DNA of 20,148 nucleotides. It comes from OMOG01 sp041485845. Its GTDB lineage: Bacteria; Acidobacteriota; Terriglobia; Bryobacterales; Bryobacteraceae. Positions 8,101-15,923 of this stretch are shown piece after piece. Positions within the stretch are counted from its first letter, which is position 1. Every line of letters starts with the position of its first letter. The stretch lies in assembly GCA_041485845.1 (NCBI GenBank), contig JBGPKH010000083.1:1-20148 (forward strand), given 5' to 3'. Position numbers and translations under genes: made by a program. Under the pieces are notes generated by a model. The model saw only the letters and a program-made list of their open reading frames with translations. It ran no database searches and was not told the origin of the DNA.

Positions 8101-9268
8101 TGGCGCGGACCAGGGCGGCGCATTCGATGAGCTCGTCGCGCGTGGTGGCGAAGATGCGGCCCTTGGGCAGGGCGCCGACCCAGTGGCCGGCGCGGCCGAT
8201 GCGCTGGAGCGCGACCGCGATGGAGCGCGGCGAACCGATCTGGCAGACCAGGTCGACGGTACCGATATCGATGCCCAATTCGAGCGAAGCGGTGGCGACC
8301 ACGGCCCGGAGCTCGCCGTTCTTGAGGCGGCGTTCGGCTTCCAGGCGCAGGGCGCGCGACAGGCTCCCATGGTGCGGGAGGACGGCGTTCTCGCCCAGGC
8401 GCGCGGCGAGGTGGTGCGCCACGCGCTCGGAGAGGCGCCGCGTGTTCACGAAGACCAGGGTGGTGCGATTCTCACGGATGAGCTCGGCGGTGCGGTCGTA
8501 GATCTCGCCCCACATTTCGTTGGAGGCCACGGGACCGAGCTCGTCGCGCGGCACCTCAACGGCGAGATCCATCTCGCGCTTGTGGCCCACGTTGACCACC
8601 TGGACGTGGTCGCCCAAGAACGACGCGACTTCCTCCAGGGGCTTGACGGTGGCGGAGAGGCCGATACGCTGCGGCTGGGGGCCGCCGTGCTGCTCGACCA
8701 GCAGGTCGAGGCGCGCGAGCGTGAGGGCAAGGTGCGAACCGCGCTTGTCGCCGGCCACGGCGTGAATTTCATCCACGATGAGGGTGCGGACGCGCGCCAG
8801 CATCTCGCGCGGACGGGCGGCGGTGAGGAGGATGTAGAGGGACTCGGGGGTGGTCACCAGGATGTGGGGGCGCCGGCGGGTCATCCGCTGGCGCTCCCAC
8901 TGCGGCGTGTCGCCGGTGCGCAGGGCGGTGCGGATGGGGGCGAGGCTCACGCCGCGCTTTTCCGCGAGGGCGCGGATTTCGGCGAGGGGGACGTCGAGGT
9001 TCTTGTGGACATCGTTGCTCAATGCCTTGAGGGGCGAGACATAGAGAACCTCGGTCTGGGCGGGGAGGGGTCCGAGGCGCGCGCGGCGCACCAGGCCGTC
9101 GATCGAGAGGAGGAAGGCGGCGAGCGTTTTGCCGGAGCCGGTGGGCGCGGAGATGAGGACGTCGCGGCCTTCGCGGATTTTGGGCCAGCCGAGCAGTTGG
9201 GGCCCGGTGGCGGCGGCGAAACGCGCGGAGAACCATTCGGAGACGAGAGGGTCGAAGGAGGACAGCAC
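5117..9268 (-). CDS. lhr: Lhr-type large DEAD/DEAH ATP-dependent helicase
   Basis: 1383 aa, within the usual range of about 1400-1500 for full-length bacterial Lhr. N-terminal RecA domain: Walker A APTGSGKT at 41-48, DEIH box at 166-169, SAT at 205-207. Second RecA domain: VFVNTRRLSERVAHHLAARL near 272-291 and motif VI QRIGRAGH at 355-362. The winged-helix and beta-barrel region follows, including GTTSWRIRRVESGRV, whose Trp matches the DNA-contacting Trp of Lhr-core. The remaining C-terminal part ends in the long Lhr-CTD. Lhr proteins are 3'-5' ssDNA translocases and helicases implicated in DNA repair. The start is a GTG at 9268 with only a weak AGAG upstream. The gene is transcribed divergently from the ATPase at 9447 and precedes the PepSY pair on the same strand. 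No frame disruption is seen. Confidence 0.95.
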   Translation of the reverse strand: MLSSFDPLVSEWFSARFAAATGPQLLGWPKIREGRDVLISAPTGSGKTLAAFLLSIDGLVRRARLGPLPAQTEVLYVSPLKALSNDVHKNLDVPLAEIRALAEKRGVSLAPIRTALRTGDTPQWERQRMTRRRPHILVTTPESLYILLTAARPREMLARVRTLIVDEIHAVAGDKRGSHLALTLARLDLLVEQHGGPQPQRIGLSATVKPLEEVASFLGDHVQVVNVGHKREMDLAVEVPRDELGPVASNEMWGEIYDRTAELIRENRTTLVFVNTRRLSERVAHHLAARLGENAVLPHHGSLSRALRLEAERRLKNGELRAVVATASLELGIDIGTVDLVCQIGSPRSIAVALQRIGRAGHWVGALPKGRIFATTRDELIECAALVRAIRQGELDRLEIPRNALDILAQQMVAACASEDFSEDDLFALVRRAWSYRTLERKDFDSVLEVLSEGIATARGRSGAYLHRDAVNHRVRGRRGARLTAITSGGAIPDTAQYLVTAEPEEKTVGTLDEDFAVESMAGDVFLLGTTSWRIRRVESGRVRVEDAHGAAPTIPFWRGEAPGRTVELSREVSRLREEIPTMTVDALQSACGLDRRGAGQAIEYAQAGRAALGAAPTVNRIVAERFFDEGGGMQLVIHAPFGARINRAWGLALRKRFCRSFNFELQAAATDNGIVISLGEQHSFPLDVVFEFLRPATVEDVLTQALLPAPMFTARWRWNASRALAIPRYAGGRKLPPPIQRMRADDLMAAVFPDQAACPENLAGDVRIPDHPLVKETIANCLYEAMDLNGLRALLAAIHEGEIQTISIDTPEPSPFSHEILNANPYAYLDDAPLEERRARMVQMRRTLPADYADGASALDPQAIATVAAEAWPPMRDADELHEALCDLTLMPVPLPGPRPTRALASLDPGPWFSDLVAARRATTVAIDGCAFWSPAERIDLVRRVYPQAAIDPPIAAPAGTRPIPESPEACAAEILRGWFECSGPLRASALASDLAMPRDLVDQSLAQLEAEGQILRGNFTGSPELEWCHRRLLARIHRLTIGRLRREIEPVTTAEFYDFLNRWQHLAPGSQLHGVDGTLQIIKQLQGAEFPAAAWESEVFPRRIAHYEPDYLDQLCLSGEVTWGRLSPHPAFEREQDENKSRRVRPTRVAPLAIFLREDSPWLLATPPPSPPRGSKLNDSLSHPAREVLAVLESRGASFFADLARATGRLASEVEDALWELVAAGLVTADGFENLRALLDPKRRAGQGKGRTARPRHAPGRWALLGHTGATPDGHAESFARQLLQRWGVVFRDVTAHEPIAPAWRDLLVVLRRMESRGEIRGGRFLSAFIGEQFALPEALDLLRAIRRTGETATVTPSVQPPAFFPDAAPAGLLPHSLAHR

Positions 9269-9330
9269 GATGACTCTATTTTAGCGCCGGGCCGAGGGGG
9301 CGCGCCGGGCCGCGCAGGGACGTTAGGAGA

Positions 9331-9367
9331 TCTGAGAAATCTAAAGTTATGATTTAGGATACTCATG
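9331..9367 (+). repeat. Direct repeat copy 1, promoter-like, upstream of the AAA ATPase
   Basis: This copy is about 36 bp and matches 9411-9450 with a handful of substitutions and one 2-base deletion; it lies exactly 80 bp upstream. It contains CTGAGA (9332-9337), a 17-base spacer and TAGGAT (9355-9360), a degraded version of the promoter in copy 2. An ATG follows at 9365 but opens only a 16-codon frame, ending at a TGA within copy 2. Confidence 0.75.
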
Positions 9368-9411
9368 AGATGCGAACCTGGCCGCAACCCGGAAAATGCG
9401 GACATGGTGAT

Positions 9412-9440
9412 TTGATAAATCTAAGATTGTAGTTTAGAAT
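9412..9440 (+). promoter_or_regulatory. Sigma70-type promoter in repeat copy 2, probably giving a leaderless mRNA
   Basis: The -35 is TTGATA (9412-9417, five of six matches), followed by a 17-base spacer and the -10 TAGAAT (9435-9440, five of six). The start codon ATG lies at 9447, about the distance expected for the transcription start itself, and no Shine-Dalgarno sequence precedes it. This predicts a leaderless transcript. The element is the second copy of an 80-bp-spaced direct repeat. Confidence 0.6.
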
Positions 9441-9446
9441 ACTCAT

Positions 9447-10640
9447 ATGAGGTTTGTGGCGAGAGCGATCCAGGATACGGTGCTGGAAGCGGCCAGGAGC
9501 TTCGCCGCCGTGGTGCTGACCGGACCGCGCCGGACGGGGAAGACGACGCTGTTGCGGCGGCTGTTCCCGCGCGCGGCGTATGTGCTGCTCGAGGATCCCG
9601 ACACGCGGGCCCGGGCACGTTCCGATCCACGCGGGCTGCTCGAGGAACTCCGTCCGCCGGTAATGTTCGACGAGATTCAGAACGTGCCGGAGCTGTTCGA
9701 GTATATCCGGACATGGATCGATCAGGCCCCGCGGAAGATGGGCCGATGGCTGCTCGCCGGCTCCCAGGAGGCGCCCCTGATGCAGGGAGTAAGCGAATCG
9801 ATGGCGGGACGCGCCGCAGTCCTCCCGATGCTGCCGTTGAGCCTGGCCGAAACGGAGCGCGCCAGCATGCTGATGGGCGGCTACCCGGAAGTTCTGGCGC
9901 GCCCCGAAGGCCGCGCTCTGTGGTTCAGTTCTTATATTCAGACCTACCTGGAGCGCGACGTCCGGGCGATCATCAATGTCCGCGACCTGGCGACGTTGTG
10001 GCGGTTTCTGGCGCTTCTGGCAAGCCGGCACGGACAGATTTTGAACAAGACGGACCTGGCCGCGCCGCTCGGCGTTTCCGTGCCGACCGTGGGCGAGTGG
10101 CTGCACGTGCTCGAAATCACCGGGCAGATTATCCTGGTGCAGCCCTACTTCGAAAATTTCGGCAAGCGCCTGATCAAGTCGCCCAAGGTGTACCTGGGAG
10201 ACCCTGGGCTGGCCTGCTATCTTCTGGGGATCGCGACACAGGCGGAGTTGGACCGGTCGCCATTTCTCGGGGCGATTTTCGAAGGATGGGTGGCGGCGGA
10301 GATTCTGAAGAGCCAGATCAACCGGGGCCGGCGCAAGGAGCTGTACTTTTTTCGCGATCAGCAGGGATTGGAGGTGGATTTTCTCTTTCCGGACGGTCAC
10401 GGCGTTCTGTGGATGGTGGAATCGAAGGCGTCGAAGACGGTCCACCCGGCTATGACGGGACCGCTGTTATCGTTGCGCCGCGCACTGGACGCCCAGGCGC
10501 GGGTGCGGTTAACTGTGGTCCATCGCAAGTCCACTACCGCGCCACCGGGCCGGGCGCTGGCGCCGGGGATCGAGGCCCTCGATATTAGGGCCTTTGTGGA
10601 TGCTCTCCGGGGAGCCCCGCGGCCGGCGCGGCGGCCATAG
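9447..10640 (+). CDS. AAA-family ATPase with DUF4143 domain
   Basis: 397 aa. N-terminal P-loop domain (AAA_14 type): Walker A GPRRTGKT at 26-33, Walker B FDEIQ at 74-78, and GSQ at about 105-107. A winged-helix region (about 200-235, NKTDLAAPLGVSVPTVGEWL) follows. The DUF4143 domain has features of a restriction-endonuclease-like fold: FEGWVAAEILK at 279-288, EVD at 309-311 and ESK at 325-327. The family is widespread and uncharacterised, often mobile, and present as many paralogues. ATG 9447 is favoured because a good promoter ends six bases upstream; there is no ribosome binding site. It is divergent from lhr and has no obvious operon partner. Confidence 0.9.
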   Translation: MRFVARAIQDTVLEAARSFAAVVLTGPRRTGKTTLLRRLFPRAAYVLLEDPDTRARARSDPRGLLEELRPPVMFDEIQNVPELFEYIRTWIDQAPRKMGRWLLAGSQEAPLMQGVSESMAGRAAVLPMLPLSLAETERASMLMGGYPEVLARPEGRALWFSSYIQTYLERDVRAIINVRDLATLWRFLALLASRHGQILNKTDLAAPLGVSVPTVGEWLHVLEITGQIILVQPYFENFGKRLIKSPKVYLGDPGLACYLLGIATQAELDRSPFLGAIFEGWVAAEILKSQINRGRRKELYFFRDQQGLEVDFLFPDGHGVLWMVESKASKTVHPAMTGPLLSLRRALDAQARVRLTVVHRKSTTAPPGRALAPGIEALDIRAFVDALRGAPRPARRP

Positions 10641-10708
10641 TGTGATACGCTACCGGTCGAATGGCGCAGGGCGGCGGCACCATGGTGTTTTCCGGGAAAG
10701 GAATGGCA

Positions 10709-11218
10709 ATGGCCCCGTATTATGCGGTGGCGGCGTTGCTGTGGCTGTTGCTGGCGGTGTTGTCGTTCAGCCTGGTGACGATTGTGTTTTTCCCGGGCCG
10801 CGAGTTGACCGCGATGGAACGAGTGGCGTCGGCGGCGGTCGTGCTGCTGCTGGCCACTCCGGCGGCGATGCAGTTGTTCTCTCTCCACTCGCGGATGCGC
10901 GAGATGCGCGCGAATTTCCTGGTGGTCGATGAATCCGGCGTGCGGGTCCGGCTGGCGGGAGTGCATCGCGGTTCGAAAGTCCTGCCGGAAATTCAGGAGA
11001 CGCTAGTGCGGTGGAGCGAGGTCACGTCGGTCAGCAGGGAAAGGCGCAAGTTCACGTATCGTTCGCGGATACCGTTCAGCTATCCGCTGGATGTCTACAC
11101 AATGGTGACTGCCGGCGCCGCGATTCCGTTCACCAAGGAGTGTATTCCGGGCGCGAAGAGGGCGGCGCGGGAGATCGCGGCCCGGATTGGCCAGGAGGTG
11201 CGGAGGGCGGCAGGGTGA
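10709..11218 (+). CDS. Hypothetical two-TM membrane protein
   Basis: 169 aa from ATG 10709, chosen because AAGGA lies six bases upstream. In-frame ATGs at 10661, 10682 and 10703 give up to 185 aa but lack a good ribosome binding site. Two membrane segments lie at about residues 5-29 and 37-57. A soluble domain (about 75-150) of alternating beta pattern follows, with VVDESGVRVRLAG, WSEVTSVSRER and a terminal amphipathic helix. This suggests a PH-like or bPH fold, but no motif is decisive. It ends one base from the convergent stop of the minus-strand gene at 11220, leaving no room for a terminator. Function unknown. Confidence 0.7.
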   Translation: MAPYYAVAALLWLLLAVLSFSLVTIVFFPGRELTAMERVASAAVVLLLATPAAMQLFSLHSRMREMRANFLVVDESGVRVRLAGVHRGSKVLPEIQETLVRWSEVTSVSRERRKFTYRSRIPFSYPLDVYTMVTAGAAIPFTKECIPGAKRAAREIAARIGQEVRRAAG

Positions 11219-11219
11219 A

Positions 11220-12108
11220 CTACGTGCGCTGCCGCAGATCTTCCGCGGTCTCGCGGAACTCCCTGGCTTCGCGACGGCAGCGCTCCGCCGCCTCGGTCCA
11301 GCGCTGCACTTCGGCGAGATCGTAGGGATCTCGGGAGCGGCCGTAGCGCTCCACTGCGTGGGCCATCGCGGCTTCGGCCTCGCGCGCCAGGCTGAGCTTG
11401 GTCTCCGCCTGGCGGAGCGCGTCGCCGGCCATGGCGCGCCAGCGGCGGACTTCCTCCTCGTTCGCTTCCCTCCCCCGCTCGCGCTGGAAAGCGCGCTCCA
11501 GCGCCGCCCAGTTCCTGATGGTGGGGTTGCGGAACTGCATCAGGGCGTCGCGCAGAACCTCCACGTGGGCGGTGGTGTCGATGGAGCGAAGCGGTTCGAA
11601 ATAGGTCTCCGCGCCGGACAGCACCGCGCGCACCAGCCCCTGTGCGCGGTTGAGCGTGTTCTCGTTTTCGGCCAGCAGGAACGTGCCGGCCATTCCACAT
11701 ACCGAGATTCTCGCCGTCCTGGAGGCGCTGGATGTAGCGGTCGAGCACGGTCTCGCAGAACGCGGCGGTTTTGTTGAGCACTTCGCGGCTGATGCCGCGG
11801 GTACGCTGTTCGGAGGTGGTGTCGGTGCGGCCCATGGAGAAGCCGGCGCCCCCGACGATGGAACCCAGCAGCGGACCGGCAGCGCCGAGCAGCGGGCCGA
11901 ACCCCATCATGCCGCCCAGCAGCGTGGCGCCGCCCATCAGCAGCCCCCCGCCGAGGGAGCCGCCCTTTTGATCGGCATGCGAAGTGGTCTGTCCGATCGA
12001 ATCGCTGGCCGTGCCGCGCACATAGGCGTGGATCTCGGAGCTGACGTCGCGGCATCGCTGGATCACTTCGTCGACCGTCGCTTCGGGGATGGGTTCGGCG
12101 ATCGCCAT
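11220..12108 (-). pseudogene. HerA-like ATPase-associated protein remnant, frameshifted
   Basis: Two minus-strand frames join here. The upstream frame runs from MAIAEPIPEATVDEVIQRC through a Gly-rich stretch (LGGGLLMGGATLLGGMMGFG) to YIQRLQDGENLGMW. A +1 shift near 11697-11699 leads into AGTFLLAENENTLNRAQGLV, then SGAETYFEPLRS and a charged coiled-coil tail ending at 11220. The order IAEP..., GLW..GTYFL, ENTLxRAQxLxRAxxSG resembles the region preceding the ATPase in HerA/DUF87-type proteins. No Walker A or B motif follows, so the catalytic part is absent. Similar-looking sequence begins before the ATG, near 12159, and overlaps the end of the crotonase gene, so the N-terminus may also be lost. 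It could instead be a natural short protein with a sequencing indel. The start is uncertain. Confidence 0.5.
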
Positions 12109-12155
12109 GAGGCAATACTGCTCGCCGCGGAGGCTGTTGGTGAGGCGCTCCAGGC

Positions 12156-12932
<777 letters not shown>

Positions 12933-13005
12933 GGTGCGCCTCGGTGGGACTGGTCAATCCAAGGCTATCACAGAGGACCCTGGGCCCTGCTCTTTGGGGC
13001 GCCGG

Positions 13006-13389
13006 TCACGCGGCGCGGACGGCCGCGTTCAACGGATGGTGTGCAGACCCCACGCGTTCCTGACACGCAATGCAGCAATGCGCCCAGGGAATGGCGGACA
13101 ACCGTTTGGGCGAGATGGCTCGGCCGCACGAGGCACATATCCCGAAGTCTCCACTGGCCAGGCGTTCGAGGGCGGCATCGACCTGGCGGAGCGTCTGATA
13201 GTCGAGCTGCTTCACCTGCAGCGAGATGAAGTGATCATGCAGGATCGGCGCCTGATCGTCTTCGGCCACGCGCCCGAGCTCGGCGAGGCCCACGGCTTCC
13301 TCGCCCGATTCCGAGCGCAGATCGGCTCTCTTTGCCAGCAAGAGCTCCCGATATTGTTTCAGCGTCAAGGTCCCTGTTTCTTTCTTCAC
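13006..13389 (-). CDS. DksA/TraR-type C4 zinc-finger protein
   Basis: 127 aa from GTG 13389, with AGGAAG five bases upstream and next to the stop of the preceding gene. The open frame extends upstream to 13455 but overlaps that gene. The helical N-terminus (about 10-80) resembles the DksA coiled coil and includes an acidic EDDQA patch at 43-47, though I do not see a clear DxxDxA tip. The C-terminal zinc finger is complete: C85-x2-C88-x17-C106-x2-C109 in CASCGRAISPKRLSAIPWAH. Proteins of this family enter the RNA polymerase secondary channel and change promoter choice during stress or the stringent response. It is the last gene of the minus-strand operon beginning at 16314. Confidence 0.85.
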   Translation of the reverse strand: MKKETGTLTLKQYRELLLAKRADLRSESGEEAVGLAELGRVAEDDQAPILHDHFISLQVKQLDYQTLRQVDAALERLASGDFGICASCGRAISPKRLSAIPWAHCCIACQERVGSAHHPLNAAVRAA

Positions 13390-13399
13390 GACGTCTTCC

Positions 13400-14554
13400 T
13401 CATGCGGCTCTTTCGCGGAAATTAGCGGGTGCGGCATAGCGCAGCAGGCACCCAACTCCGCCCAGTTGCATCAACGGTCCGCTGCGTTCTACGACCTCGA
13501 TTCCACATCCCAAACGCTCGGCCAGCCTCACCATCTCCTCTTTGACATCGAATTGGCGCAGTCGCGGGCGCCGGCACTCGGGACACGCCGGGGGAAGTTT
13601 CGGCTCGGGTACACTCAACCCGCACGCGGGGCAGCCCCACCCCGCGCCCGGTGCATAGTCCCGGGCCAATACCAGAACATCCACCTGTCCCGCGGTTAGC
13701 GCGGTCATGCAGGCGCCTGTTCCCGCGACCGCCAGTCCATGGGTGTGAATGTGCTTCAGCAACCGGTCCACGATGGCCAGCGACTCGCTTTCCTCATGTT
13801 CGAGGAACGACTGCAAGGTTGCCGCGACCACATCCGTGGCCCGATCGTTCCCGGTGGCCGGGACAATGTCAATCAGCTTCGCCAGCAGGTGCTTCGGCAG
13901 GGCCTGCTGGAGAGCGGCGGTCATTCGCGCCGGTCCGGCGAGAATCAGGTGCCCATATCCGCCCGTCAACATCAGTTGCTCCGCAATGCGGACCTGTTCG
14001 CGGATGAATTGTTTGGTTCGCTCGCGCCGGTGGTCCTGGAAGTGTTCCCGGGTCCATTCGTGTCCGATGCGCCGGCGCAACTCGGGCCGGTTCTTCCAGA
14101 TTTCCTGGGTGATCGATCCCAGGTTCACGGCGAGGACGCGCGCGCTCTCTTCAGTCGCGAAGAGGATGACGTACCGGTCGTAGTTGTCTTTGATCTCCGC
14201 CAGGTGATAGATACTGGGCGTGGAATTCACACCGATCCGCGTGGGCAGCGGAACGCGAAACGCGAGCGGAAGGAAAAACGGATGCCGCCCGGCTCGCGAG
14301 AACAGGGCAAGGCCGGAAGCGCCGTTGGGCGCTCTCGATAGCAGATGTGTCACGATGGGAGCTAAGGCGGCATTGAATTCGCCGAGTTCAGGCTCGGCGA
14401 GAGATTTCCGCAGAGTCCGGATCCTCTCGTCGAACTCGCCATGCCAGGAGTAAGGGCCATTCTCCAGGTTCAGATAGCAACTGATTACGGGCGCGCCCGT
14501 CTCTTCCAGCGTCGCCAATGTTTCGATGTGCCGCTGAAGTGTCCTGACTTCCAC
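13400..14554 (-). CDS. Bacterial eRF1-like (baeRF/Vms1-like) protein
   Basis: 384 aa from GTG 14554 with AAAGGA six bases upstream. Domain order: an N-terminal domain (about 1-115, ISCYLNLENGPYSWHGEFDE), a middle domain (about 120-240) with YDRYVILFATEESARVLAVN and the HEWTREHFQDHRRER helix, and an eRF1 domain-3-like C-terminal part (about 255-375). The last has zinc knuckles CPAC (308-311) and CPEC (324-327) and ends EVVERSGPLMQLGGVGCLLR. The GGQ motif that catalyses peptide release in eRF1 is absent. The corresponding loop region reads RRRIGHEW. Bacterial eRF1-like proteins are predicted to act on ribosomes, possibly in rescue or hibernation. It is followed 10 bases later by the DksA-like gene. 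Confidence 0.8.
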   Translation of the reverse strand: MEVRTLQRHIETLATLEETGAPVISCYLNLENGPYSWHGEFDERIRTLRKSLAEPELGEFNAALAPIVTHLLSRAPNGASGLALFSRAGRHPFFLPLAFRVPLPTRIGVNSTPSIYHLAEIKDNYDRYVILFATEESARVLAVNLGSITQEIWKNRPELRRRIGHEWTREHFQDHRRERTKQFIREQVRIAEQLMLTGGYGHLILAGPARMTAALQQALPKHLLAKLIDIVPATGNDRATDVVAATLQSFLEHEESESLAIVDRLLKHIHTHGLAVAGTGACMTALTAGQVDVLVLARDYAPGAGWGCPACGLSVPEPKLPPACPECRRPRLRQFDVKEEMVRLAERLGCGIEVVERSGPLMQLGGVGCLLRYAAPANFRERAA

Positions 14555-14581
14555 GATGGTTCCTTTCCGATTGCTTCGTGC

Positions 14582-14728
14582 CTACTCCAAAAGAAGAATG
14601 CCGGCGTACAGCGCCCACATGGCGAGCAGGGCGCCGGCGACTGCGCTCGCGTAGAGAAGCAGCCGCGATCTGGGCGTTTCCGGTGTCCCTGTAGTCCGTT
14701 TGATCTCTTCATTCAAGCTGTTGAACAT
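14582..14728 (-). CDS. Small single-TM protein, 48 aa
   Basis: ATG 14728 opens a 48-aa protein: a polar N-terminus (MFNSLNEEIKRTTGTPETPR) followed by one membrane segment at about 23-47, ending ILLLE. AAGGAG lies ten bases upstream. The start overlaps the last 16 bases of the receiver gene, suggesting translational coupling, and the eRF1-like gene follows after 27 bases. The basic residues before the helix predict a cytoplasmic N-terminus. No family is recognised. It could anchor or sense the membrane for the operon's products. Confidence 0.6.
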   Translation of the reverse strand: MFNSLNEEIKRTTGTPETPRSRLLLYASAVAGALLAMWALYAGILLLE

Positions 14729-15210
14729 ACTTTCGAAACTCCTTGCTGGGAGCTTGCGGCCTTGGCCTTCCGCACCGGCTGCGGTTGAGCCGCTCCACGT
14801 TCCCACGCCAGGCTGAGGGTTCGGGTCACTTCCCGCCTGTCGAGCGGTTTCGCCAGGACGTCGTAACCTCCCAGGTTCAGGACCTCCGCCCAGAGGTAGT
14901 CGTCGGCCAGCCGGGATGTCACGATGACGGGAGGCGGGCGAAGGAGCGATGCCGCGATATCCAAGACGTCCTTCCAGCTTCCATCCGGGAGATCGCGCTC
15001 GCAGACGACCACACGCGGCAGACTGCGACGTACGTGAAGGAGGACCTCCAGGCAATTCCGAACGCGTTCGATCGGCCACGAAAGGCGATCGAATACGGAC
15101 CGTTGACCCTGGTCGTCTTCGACCGGGCCCGCGATCAGGAGCGTGCGGCCGGGCGCGGCTTCGTCGCCGAGCAGCACGTTCCGCAGAGTAAGCAGACCTT
15201 CGTTGTTCAT
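14713..15210 (-). CDS. Stand-alone response-regulator receiver domain
   Basis: 165 aa from ATG 15210, preceded by AGGTGAG. The fold pattern matches a CheY-like receiver: TLLIAGPVEDD (beta1 and acidic pair), VVVCERDLPDG with the probable phospho-accepting Asp73, VIVTSR with Ser99, and YDVLAKPLD with the conserved Lys121. The N-terminus is slightly long and there is no output domain; a 25-residue Ala/Gln/Ser-rich tail follows. It may be a phosphate sink or a partner of the kinase encoded at 17828-18919. It lies 11 bases after the second DUF302 gene and overlaps the small TM gene. Confidence 0.78.
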   Translation of the reverse strand: MNNEGLLTLRNVLLGDEAAPGRTLLIAGPVEDDQGQRSVFDRLSWPIERVRNCLEVLLHVRRSLPRVVVCERDLPDGSWKDVLDIAASLLRPPPVIVTSRLADDYLWAEVLNLGGYDVLAKPLDRREVTRTLSLAWERGAAQPQPVRKAKAASSQQGVSKVCSTA

Positions 15211-15221
15211 CTCTCACCTGT

Positions 15222-15641
15222 TCAGGGTTGGTTTGCTTCGGACCGCCGCGCGGCCGATTGCAACGCCTGTGCAACGCGCGCCTGCAGCCTCTCCATCGGG
15301 TCGGCGGCGCCCGCTGGAAGCCGGGCATCGAAGAGCTCGGCGGGGTTGATCAAGCAAACGTGCGTCTGGCTGCCCGTGGCCGAGACCAGAATATGCAACG
15401 GGAAGAACACCGCAGCCGCGCGATCCAACGCCAGCGCCTCGAACATCAATACCGGACAATCCACGAGAAGGATCCGGGAACGCGCCGTGGTTCCCAGCGG
15501 TTGGCGATGAAGAAGCTGGGCCACGTCGAATTCTCCGGTAATCTCCAGCTCCTTGCCGGCAAGCGCGCTACGAATCGTTTTCAACGCTTTGTCGAATTGC
15601 TCCGCGATCACGTAGGATTGTTCGGCCGCCGCGGCGTTCAT
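15222..15641 (-). CDS. DUF302-domain protein 2
   Basis: 139 aa starting MNAAAAEQSYVIAEQFDKAL. The DUF302 pattern is visible: a first strand and helix (SYVIAEQFDKALKTIRSAL), then ELEITGEFDVAQLL, the RILLVDCPVLMFEALALD core strand and helix, and HILVSATGSQTHVCLINPAE. No signal peptide, so cytoplasmic. DUF302 proteins (TT1751-like fold) have no settled function. It is a paralogue of the gene at 15916-16314 and is separated from it by the PGPGW gene. The ribosome binding site is weak. Confidence 0.75.
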   Translation of the reverse strand: MNAAAAEQSYVIAEQFDKALKTIRSALAGKELEITGEFDVAQLLHRQPLGTTARSRILLVDCPVLMFEALALDRAAAVFFPLHILVSATGSQTHVCLINPAELFDARLPAGAADPMERLQARVAQALQSAARRSEANQP

Positions 15642-15683
15642 GGGATTGTTGGCTATGCGGATTGTGAGGCAACTACAGGGCCA

Positions 15684-15923
15684 TCACCGCTCCACATGGA
15701 TGCGCCGCCATTTCCGCTTGGCCCATTCGAGGGTCTTCTTTGCCCAGACGAAGTGGTCGCTCAACAGCACAAGGCCCAAGAGAATGAGTGGAATTCCGGG
15801 TCCTGGGACCAGCGGGAGGGAGAGCGGGATCCCCGCCGATAGCGCGAGGAAGCCAGCGCACACCCGGAGGCGCTTGAGCCATCGTGGGTGCGCGATCGCG
15901 TCCGCCTGGCCCTGTTCAGGCAC
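15684..15923 (-). CDS. PGPGW-family small membrane protein
   Basis: 79 aa. Two membrane segments at about 19-38 and 44-56 flank PGPG at 40-43, followed by LLGLVLLSDHFVWAKKTLEW, the layout of the PGPGW putative transmembrane family. The C-terminus is strongly basic (KRKWRRIH). The start is a GTG at 15923 that overlaps the end of the first DUF302 gene (stop 15918-15916) by eight bases, so translation is probably coupled. Function unknown; inner membrane by prediction. Confidence 0.75.
   Translation of the reverse strand: MPEQGQADAIAHPRWLKRLRVCAGFLALSAGIPLSLPLVPGPGIPLILLGLVLLSDHFVWAKKTLEWAKRKWRRIHVER

Noticed and set aside
7220..9352. 710-aa plus-strand ORF opposite the helicase
   Set aside because: Low-complexity Gly/Ala/Asp-rich composition from antisense reading of a high-GC gene; the minus strand has all helicase motifs.
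9363..10445. 360-aa minus-strand ORF opposite the AAA ATPase
   Set aside because: His/Arg/Gln-rich antisense reading; the plus strand has Walker motifs and the DUF4143 signature.
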